From NCBI GenBank assembly GCA_963931925.1, contig OZ007581.1, positions 15,289,322 to 15,353,321 on the forward strand: 64,000 nucleotides of DNA. Reading direction: 5' to 3'. The translations under genes were made by a program, and so were the position numbers. The DNA comes from Onchidella celtica (Eukaryota > Mollusca > Gastropoda > Systellommatophora > Onchidiidae). Every line of letters starts with the position of its first letter. The first letter of the stretch is position 1. The notes below the pieces were generated by a model, which worked only from the letters and a program-made list of their open reading frames with translations, searched no databases and was not told the origin of the DNA. Below, in pieces: positions 56,856 through 64,000 of the stretch.

Positions 56856-58193
56856 TGAAGATTCAGAATGACCGTCAGTTTCATAAGGTGTAGATTTAAC
56901 AGAGCAGGCATTTGCCGCTTCCATTTTCACGTTACAAAATTTTTGTATGTGGCCTACCCTATTACACCTAAAACACATAATACGATGAGGATCGTTTCCA
57001 CGATAAGGAAGACTCTGCGGTCTATCATAATCATGATTATTATCAAAATGCACTCGTCGGGGCGGTCCCTGAGGCCGGTTATATTGTTGGCCTGGATAGT
57101 TGCCACGATAATATGGACGAGGCTCGTAAAAAGAATAGTTCTGGTATCCTCGACGCGGGGATAAATTACTTCGATTCGGAAAATCCCTCTGTTTAAAAAA
57201 AGGCGGCTCTGATTGAGAGCGCGGATTTGGGGCCTGACGACGAGTCGGCCTTGAACGATCGTGTCCGGTTGGCGCTCCTTTGCCCACGTTGGCATAACAC
57301 GGTGCTGTAGTTGAAGGCTTTGCCAAAGGACGATTTGGGTGGGCGGACGCATAACGTTCCGCGCACGATGTGATTTCTTCAGAGGATGTCGGTGCCCTCT
57401 CTTTAAGGTGGGCAACCAAATCGGAATGACATGCCGTATAGATTTGGTCCTTTAAGACCAAATCATAAAGTTGGGAATAATTTCCGGTAGTTACGTTCGC
57501 GAGCTCGATCCAGCGATCTAAGTAATGTTTCAGCCGATTCACATAAGTTGAGAAATTTTCAGATGGCTCAGGTTTACATGCGCGAAATCTCTGATGAAAG
57601 CCATCCTCGGTATGCTGGAATCGCTTAAGCAGTGCTGTTTTAAGCTTGTCATAGTCGTTGGCATCCTCTACTTTGAGGCTATGAAATACTTCTAGAGCCT
57701 TACCTGTTAGTAAATTAGACAGGCATGAACTGTACATCGCCTGCTGCCATCCGACGCATTTAGCGTGTAGCTCGAACCGATGCAAATATGCGTCGATCCG
57801 GTCGAGTTTTTCATTAAACGTCGGAAGTTTTGGTTTCTTAGCATACGTATTGCTGGCAGTAGTGGGGGCCACAAGCGATTCTCGCTCTAACTTTTTCATT
57901 GCGAGTTCATGCTCTCTTTTTTCTCTCTCTACAGCCTCTTTTTCTCGTTCTCTTTGTCTTTCCTTTTCTCTCTCTCTTTCTTTTTCTCTTTCTCTTTCTT
58001 CTTTTTCTCTTTCTCTTTCTCTTTCTTCTTTTTCTCTCTCTCTTGCTTCTTTTTCTCTTTCTTTTTCTCTTGCTGCTACCCGATCCTCACGATCTCGGTC
58101 TTGCTGTATTTGTCGTTCGCACCACGAGGCGCGTTCTTCTTCTGGTATACCCAGAGCTTTGGCAGAGTCAATGTATTTAAGAAACTCGGCCAT
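56853..58193 (-). CDS. gag: Gag polyprotein with CCHC zinc knuckle
   Basis: 446 codons starting MAEFLKYIDSAKALGIPEEE. Residues about 30-110 are an extreme E/R/K coiled coil of REKE repeats, encoded by a pyrimidine-rich plus strand at 57880-58080. The capsid-like part follows, with PKLPTFNEKLDRIDAYLHRF and a DRWIELAN segment. A basic RNA-binding region (about 310-400) leads to one zinc knuckle, CFRCNRVGHIQKFC, at about 407-420. This order is typical of Gypsy Gag proteins. The start is the first ATG after a 1.4-kb leader. The frame is intact. Confidence 0.9.
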   Translation of the reverse strand: MAEFLKYIDSAKALGIPEEERASWCERQIQQDRDREDRVAAREKEREKEAREREKEEREREREKEEREREKEREREKERQREREKEAVEREKREHELAMKKLERESLVAPTTASNTYAKKPKLPTFNEKLDRIDAYLHRFELHAKCVGWQQAMYSSCLSNLLTGKALEVFHSLKVEDANDYDKLKTALLKRFQHTEDGFHQRFRACKPEPSENFSTYVNRLKHYLDRWIELANVTTGNYSQLYDLVLKDQIYTACHSDLVAHLKERAPTSSEEITSCAERYASAHPNRPLAKPSTTAPCYANVGKGAPTGHDRSRPTRRQAPNPRSQSEPPFFKQRDFPNRSNLSPRRGYQNYSFYEPRPYYRGNYPGQQYNRPQGPPRRVHFDNNHDYDRPQSLPYRGNDPHRIMCFRCNRVGHIQKFCNVKMEAANACSVKSTPYETDGHSESS

Positions 58194-59580
58194 GATATGT
58201 TAAAATCTGTAATTAGTAAGTATTTACCTACTGTTACGGTATATCGCGGTATCAATTATATTATGTCTAACAGTTATTCTCTGTTAATATTAATTCAGTG
58301 TCTTACGTTAGCACTGCTTCGCGAAAAGAACGTTCTATCTCTCTCTGTAAATTGCAGGCAGTGTCTCTTTCACTGCAAAAACTTTATCTCTCTCTCTCTG
58401 AATATGACTTCTAATAAGGCAGTGCCGTCTATCCGTTGCTCCCACTGCAATAAAATATATATATCGCCTTTAATGCGATAAATTAGTGTCTTGAGTGATC
58501 ACTCTCAAAATTTATGTCTCTCTCAACGCGACGAACCAGTGTACTCTGTTATCACTGTCAAAATTGTATCGCTCTCTCAATGCGATGAATCAAAATTATA
58601 TCTCTCTCTCAACGCGACAAATTTGAAATATCTCTCTCTTCTTAAAACGCGCACACGCAGTGTCCTCCGCCACCACTGCAAAATTATTCTCTCTATATTC
58701 GACGTGAAATTATCACGTGATCAAAAATTTATTATATCTCTCTCTCTCATATATCAATACCAGATTACACTTCAACGTGGTTTTAGCACGTGAAACACCT
58801 CAGGCATATATTGTAAACATAGCAATGTTAGTATACTAGTTTAAAGTTTATAAGGAAGAAAAAAGAAATACAATAAACAGGACGCTAAACTCACAAGTAA
58901 TACGAACGATAACAGACCCTACAAGTCCTAACCTATTTTACAGAAAGTTTAAGAAGAAGACAGGAGAGACATCTTCCTAAAAAATGTAAGGAAGGAAAAG
59001 AAACGCCACAATCTATACGAATAATAGATCCCTAATAGAACTATTCACAGTGAAGCAAATCCCCCCGAGTTATCAATAGCCACCAAGGCACTCCAATATC
59101 CTTCGAAATGGCAAAGAAGATATGCTAAACTATGACCCCAACCAACCTCCCGCTATTAAACTAAACATATAGTAAATAGTAAAAAGCCTGGAACACAGAG
59201 CGGAAAGTACGTCGCCCTCCTCAAGACTGTAAAATAGATGGATCACTTAACTTTGTTTTTGAGGAATTCCGATGGTAAATATCCTCAAACCATAGCTCGT
59301 TCCAAGCCCAAAAAATTGCGTTTCTGTCTGAGGTAGATCTGTAAGGTGAAAGTTGTCCCTCGCCGGTGTCGTCGGGTCAATGGGATGATGAGTTCACCAT
59401 ATGAAATTGAAGCAAAATATTAAATTAATACAAATTGCCTATAATCTATAATAAAAGGACCTGAAAACACAATGTTACAAGAATACAATATTAAATAATA
59501 GGATAAAATACAATAGATTTTAGAATAATTTACCTAAATGGCATGGTGTTATTTAAGTTCTTTAAGGGTTCCCTCTCCAG
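58194..59580 (-). other. Element leader between 5' LTR and gag, with degenerate repeats
   Basis: About 1.4 kb without coding. 58340-58760 holds imperfect copies of a motif pairing TCTCTCTCTCAACGCGAC-like and CACTGCAAAAT-like blocks. This could be a packaging or translation-control leader; nothing proves a role. Confidence 0.6.
59562..59579 (-). promoter_or_regulatory. Candidate primer-binding site
   Basis: The element strand reads TGGAGAGGGAACCC one base after the 5' LTR. It starts with TGG, complementary to a tRNA CCA end. I could not assign the tRNA; it differs from the proline type at 46911. Confidence 0.6.
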
Positions 59581-60861
59581 TGTTACGAGTTGGATATTAA
59601 GGAATTATTAGTGTTACGACTGCATTTAAAAATCGAGAGGTTTTTAGGAATTACTCATTCATACCCATGCCACATACTAATAACAATCTGAATGGTTTTT
59701 ATCGGGACCTGCAGGGCCACAAATTTATTTACTTATTATTCCCTAACAATTTCGTCTAGCTCTTACATATTAAAAAGACAACATCAGCAGCATCAAATGA
59801 AAAGTCAATAATATGTCACTAGAAGTCTCCTCTAGATTCCTAAAAGATTATATCATTCTGTCTCACTCACAATTTAAGTATTACTTATCTACTATCTAAC
59901 AAATAATATTCTAATGTCTCAGACGACAATGTTATCTCAGTTATTTGTGCCTACCGCTTATAATGGATCAAACTCGTCAATACAAACTGACGTAGTTAAA
60001 TTAGATCTAGATCTGCTCTAGGATGGGCTGGCAATCCCCAGCCTCATCCAGACACATCAATTTCAATTTACAAATGTGTATACCAGACATTCATGCTAGA
60101 TCTAGTTGCAAGCTAATGTACATGGAAGTCTTGCATTCTTCGGTAGCACTCCTACTGGAAAATTAAGGTCAGCTTCACGTTCATTGTTGAATCAACAGGC
60201 AGACACTTACACTTGGTCCCTGATCAGAAATCAGGGAACCGTAGATAAACAGCAGTGGATAATTCTCACAAATAGCGTATGGTCTCATTTCAGTGTCTAT
60301 AAAGGACATAGACATGAATATAACAGTCTTCTGATTCTTCTGGCAGAATCCCGCCGACCGCCTACACAGATGGATATTTCTGCATGGAGTGTTCAAACAT
60401 AGTAATGGCTGCGCTTATATACTGTGCGGCCAGCTGCAAATTACCGTCCAAATGCCTGGATTTGATTGGTGCATCCATTCCGAGCTCAGCTCGTAGTATT
60501 AATAGATCCACATGGAAGTCGGTCACGGCCTTGTACCAGAAACAGACAAGGTCGAATTAACATGTCAAAACCATTACTAAAATCACTAAACCCTCTACGT
60601 TTTATGTACGAATTTACTATCTCCCTTTTCTCCCCCCTTCTCTTCCCCTGTTAGAGTTCACCAAAATCACGGGGTCGAAAACTGCACCGTCACTGCTAAC
60701 TTATCCATTTATTCTATCTTGCCCCACTTTCTTTCCATCCCCAAGAAAAAGCGTTACAAAAACAAACTGTTCACGAAAACAGTTCAAGGACATTTACGCT
60801 GGCTATAATCAACGAGACCGTGAAAAAACAAGTCTCTTATAAATGTACTTTACCCTTGACA
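59581..60861 (-). repeat. 5' LTR of the Gmr1-type element
   Basis: Near-identical to 51704-52984. It would hold the promoter; no clear TATA box was assigned. 60867-61412 beyond it has no recognised feature. Confidence 0.95.
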
Positions 60862-61587
60862 GCAGAGACACTGGTTTTATCAGACGAAGATGATTTCGGT
60901 TGATACTGAGGGTTCGGTCTATCATGTTTCCCTAGTATCTTTACCATGTGAGTGAAAACAACATGATGTTTTAAGCAATTTAATTTGATTGCACATCCAA
61001 GAACGAAATCTAACTTAATTTCCCTGAGACTTTGGCCAAATGAACCTCCGATGGTCTGTTAGAATTTAGAGTAAAAAGTACGACCAAAAAAATAAAATAA
61101 AAAGCACAATGAGGTTGAAATGAAAACCATCAATTGTCTTATAAGTTTTTTCAATCTGTTCTAAAACAGAGAAGGTAAGTTATTTACAAAGTTTTCATAC
61201 TTTAATGTAAGTTTTGACCATGACTATTGTTCAAAGAAAGAAAAAAAGAAAAGCAAAAGGAAAGAGAGAAAGATAGAAAGGAAACACGTGTATAAACGTA
61301 TCTCAGGATGAAAAATTTATACTACTTTTGCAACAATTTCAATGTTAATATTTTTATTTCATTTTGTAATTTAAGATAGACCATTGGAAACGTTTGTATT
61401 TTCTGTAGCAGTTTTCAAGATCCTACAACGTGGGAGAATGAAATGTGTATTATTATGTTTTTAATGAAATTATCTCACACATAAATGTTATTATCATCTG
61501 AAAACTCTTATATATCACTTTAGTTAACACCTGTCTCTTCTGTCATTTGGTCAGGCTAGTGAAGATCAAAATAATGATGTGATCTTA

Positions 61588-62187
61588 GGCCCTACGGACG
61601 AGCTATAAAAAACGCAGCAGTAATTACTGCGCAATCTGGAGATACACTGTGCCAAATGATTGCGGTCACACGAGCGACACGCATTAATTTCAGTCCTGGC
61701 GTAGCAGATGTGTGTCGCTCGCATTCTGCTACGCCGCGACACATCAGCGCATTGGTGAAGCACAGAATTCAATGGACGCGGACACACGAGCTGCATTTAC
61801 TGTCGGCGCATTTCTACCACAACTGTGTTTTTTTCTCTCTCGTCTCATTCTCCACGACAATATTTCCAGCGTGTCCAAAAACACAGAATTTGATTTTGGA
61901 AATAAAGAAAAGAAACATCTGTTGGGGCAGCACAAGTGAAGAATATAAAAATAAAATTTTTAAAAATGATGCATGGATCGATGTATGCAGTAATCTGTGA
62001 GGAACTATGGGATGAACCAAAAATCTTCCTTGTATTTTTTTTTGCAGATTTTCTCATGACTATAACAAAAGCCACAGTGACTCTTCGATCGTCCATGTTG
62101 AAATGGGCTGCGTAGCGTTAAATATTGCCCTTGTGGACGGCACACAAAGTAAGCTGCACTCACTTTACAGCTCGTCTGCCCAGGGCC
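61588..62187. mobile_element. PIF/Harbinger-like non-autonomous element
   Basis: A 600-bp insertion absent from the left copy of the duplication. The ends are imperfect inverted repeats: GGCCCTACGGACGAGCTATAAA-like at the left (start GGCCCT, then GACGAGCT) and AGCTCGTC...AGGGCC at the right. The insertion site TTA in the left copy is flanked here by TTA (61585-61587) and TTG (62188-62190). A 3-bp TTA-type duplication is typical of PIF/Harbinger. No transposase frame was recognised. Confidence 0.7.
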
Positions 62188-62651
62188 TTGGATGATGTGA
62201 GTACAACGTGCACAAATTCCGCTCCACATCAGATGCCCAAGCTCGGCGACTATCCATTGCCAATTGCTGATCACAGCCGTGTGTCCACGTATGAACATAA
62301 TTATGTAGAGAAAATGCTAATTTTTGGCAGAACATCAATAAAGTAGCATATATTTTCTTACCAGGCCCCCATTCAAATCGAACCATATTACCTAAGTAAA
62401 GTTGGAGACATACACACATCTACAAAAGAAATGACACCCTTTAGCCAATTATACCCGGCACTTTCTTAGGCCTAAGGATCATTGTAAATAAAAACACAAC
62501 AAACAAAAATAAATTTTTCAGTGAAAGGTTCAATGCTTATCTGAAGAAATAGAGCAAGTTGGGCCAGCGACTATAATAGGGTAGATTTTTGCACGATGGT
62601 GCTTCTGATATCAAGTCCTCAACCTAACAGTAAACAGTGTGCAGTCACTCC

Positions 62652-63045
62652 CACAGACTAATAAATCAACCAGACTGGAAACACAAGCTTCGGGCTGTGT
62701 CTTTTCTTTAAGGAAGTTAATGAGATGCAGCCGTATAACGAACATGGCCGCCGCTCGGGAAATTCCGATTCTAGTTTTATCTGCAGTAGACATTTCTTTT
62801 TATTTGTCAAGATTGGTTGTACATGTGTTAATAATGCATTAACTTGCCTATCCTTTCATTTTATTGTCTACAGCTGTCTTTTTTTTATTGTTATAAACGA
62901 TGACCGTATGTACTTTTAGCGACCGCTGCATTGTAGCTATGCTGAAGCGTCGGTCGCAACCGTAAACCTACAATGGCGGACCTTTCGCTGTTTTGTGACG
63001 TCACACAATGGGCTCATCCCAGTCTGGGTATTTTATTAGTCTGTG
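62652..63045 (+). mobile_element. TIR element with 8-bp target duplication and THAP remnant
   Basis: A 394-bp insertion flanked by GTCACTCC at 62644-62651 and 63046-63053; the left copy of the duplication has the single empty site at 624-631. The ends CACAGACTAATAAA and TTTATTAGTCTGTG are perfect inverted repeats. A TGACGTCA palindrome lies at 62996-63003. A frame reading SSFICSRHFF (62773-62799) matches the distal Cys-x2-His of a THAP finger. An 8-bp duplication plus THAP suggests the P-element superfamily; hAT also makes 8-bp duplications. Confidence 0.8.
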
Positions 63046-64000
63046 GTCACTCCTGATTTACATCACCGGGGGATTCAAAACTAGGATCATTTGCATGATA
63101 TTATAAATTATAATGGTTTATACAATATTTGGCAGTATCAGTGAAATTTACCATCAAGATATCTTTGGTCATTAATATTTTACATGTGAAAGAATCTAAC
63201 GAAATTTGAAAGATAATAATTTGCTTTTTTGCTGTTGTTTTTGTTGTCCGTTTTGTAAATATATACGTCTTGTATAATTTTAATGATTTAATTATCGCAG
63301 GTAATTAAATTTGTTTGTTTGGTTTTTTGTTTTTTTTTCGGTTATAGTAAAAAAGAATAAAAAAGGTTTCTACGTTATATTTCAGAAAACGCATTATATG
63401 CACAGGATAAGAACGATAAATTATTGGTATTCTCATTTTTAGTATGTTGTTTGTTCTCCACTAATGTCTTGAAATACGCTTTGTTATGAAAACTAATGAT
63501 CTCTTACACATGTACATTAGAACACATTTTAATTTTTGGGATAAATTGACAGCAAGACAGGGCGAGACGGATAAATCCCAGTCGCCAGTGAATATGTTAG
63601 TAATTTGCAGAACCAATACGGTATGGGCAGATATGAATTGGACTTACTGAGTATGTTTTTTGCACAATAATTTTTGAAAAATGGTTAGTGTACAGAAATT
63701 CACGGACATCTATTTTTTCTATTTCTTATTTTCTTGTTGTTTTTGTTTGTTTGTTTGTTTCTTAAAACATTATTTGAATGTTCCGGCCTAAAATACAATG
63801 AAATGAAGACCATGACTGAGAAACAGTTGTGCTGGTTTTGTCTAGATCAGCTCTGAAATGTTTTGTTACTGATAAAAATCAGCCAGGCATAAAAAGAAAA
63901 TGATCAGCATTAAAGCACAATTTGTATATTATGACGTGTAACCAAAAAATTAAGTACAATGGAAGGCTAAATTTGTGGTCATTATTTTGCGTTTGAGACA

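Larger units (their letters stand above)
51704..60861 (-). mobile_element. Complete Ty3/Gypsy LTR retrotransposon, Gmr1-type gene order
   Basis: A 9158-bp element flanked by the 5-bp target duplication GCAGA (51699-51703 and 60862-60866). The LTRs are 1281 bp each with TG...CA ends and differ, as far as I could see, at one position (A at 51734, G at 59611). Primer-binding site, gag with zinc knuckle, pol and polypurine tract are all present. Pol order is protease, integrase, RT, RNase H: integrase precedes RT, as in the Gmr1 clade and unlike standard Gypsy. Two lesions are seen in pol: an integrase active-site change and an RNase H frameshift. Confidence 0.95.
61413..64000. repeat. Right copy of the duplicated segment, with two insertions
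   Basis: Direct-orientation homologue of 1-1640; it continues beyond the window end. Relative to the left copy it gains 61588-62187 and 62652-63045. Outside these, the two copies are collinear. Confidence 0.8.

Noticed and set aside
57850..58481. Plus-strand frames rich in Phe, Ser and Leu
   Set aside because: They are antisense to the Gag coiled-coil region.

Overview
The window looks like nuclear DNA of a mollusc, probably a gastropod, though this is inference. Coding sequence is sparse and split by GT-AG introns. Simple repeats of the GATA, CTAT, GA and CA types are abundant. There are tRNA-derived SINEs, non-LTR reverse-transcriptase tails, several Ty3/Gypsy relics and TIR elements, and a C1q-domain exon of the kind that is greatly expanded in molluscs. 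No bacterial-style operons, rRNA genes or intact tRNA genes were seen.

Layout. 1-1640 and 61413-64000 are two direct copies of one diverged duplicated segment; the right copy carries two TIR insertions whose empty sites survive in the left copy. 1.6-15.8 kb holds no host gene I can support. It contains microsatellites, a hAT-type MITE, a solo Gypsy LTR, a full-length SINE with 14-bp target duplications, a 1.4-kb GATA array, a 73-bp minisatellite and a THAP-bearing TIR element. 15.8-33.3 kb (+) holds the most interesting gene. Small exons with matching splice phases join into one reading frame: an N-terminal CARD (two exons), an acidic linker, coiled-coil exons and a C-terminal C1q domain. One further exon is phase-compatible and would add a transmembrane helix. 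Its introns hold a second SINE, a LINE tail, a second THAP-bearing element, a solo LTR, minisatellites and a 200-N assembly gap. 33.3-43 kb is mostly non-coding with one truncated LINE. 43.0-45.7 kb (-) carries two tandem paralogues of a small cysteine-rich single-pass membrane protein, both with reading-frame breaks. 45.8-47.3 kb is an internally deleted Gypsy element. 50.1-51.3 kb (+) has two joinable exons of a probable claudin/PMP22-like tetraspan. 51.7-60.9 kb (-) is a complete LTR retrotransposon with near-identical LTRs and a 5-bp target duplication. Its pol order is protease-integrase-RT-RNase H (Gmr1-type), and gag and pol share a frame interrupted by one TGA.

How the parts relate. 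The CARD-C1q product would combine a cytosolic death-fold adaptor module with a ligand-binding head that is normally extracellular. That suggests an innate immune receptor or adaptor. The rest of the window is mainly mobile-element history: at least three THAP-coding TIR elements, three SINE copies, and nested or flanking LTR elements.
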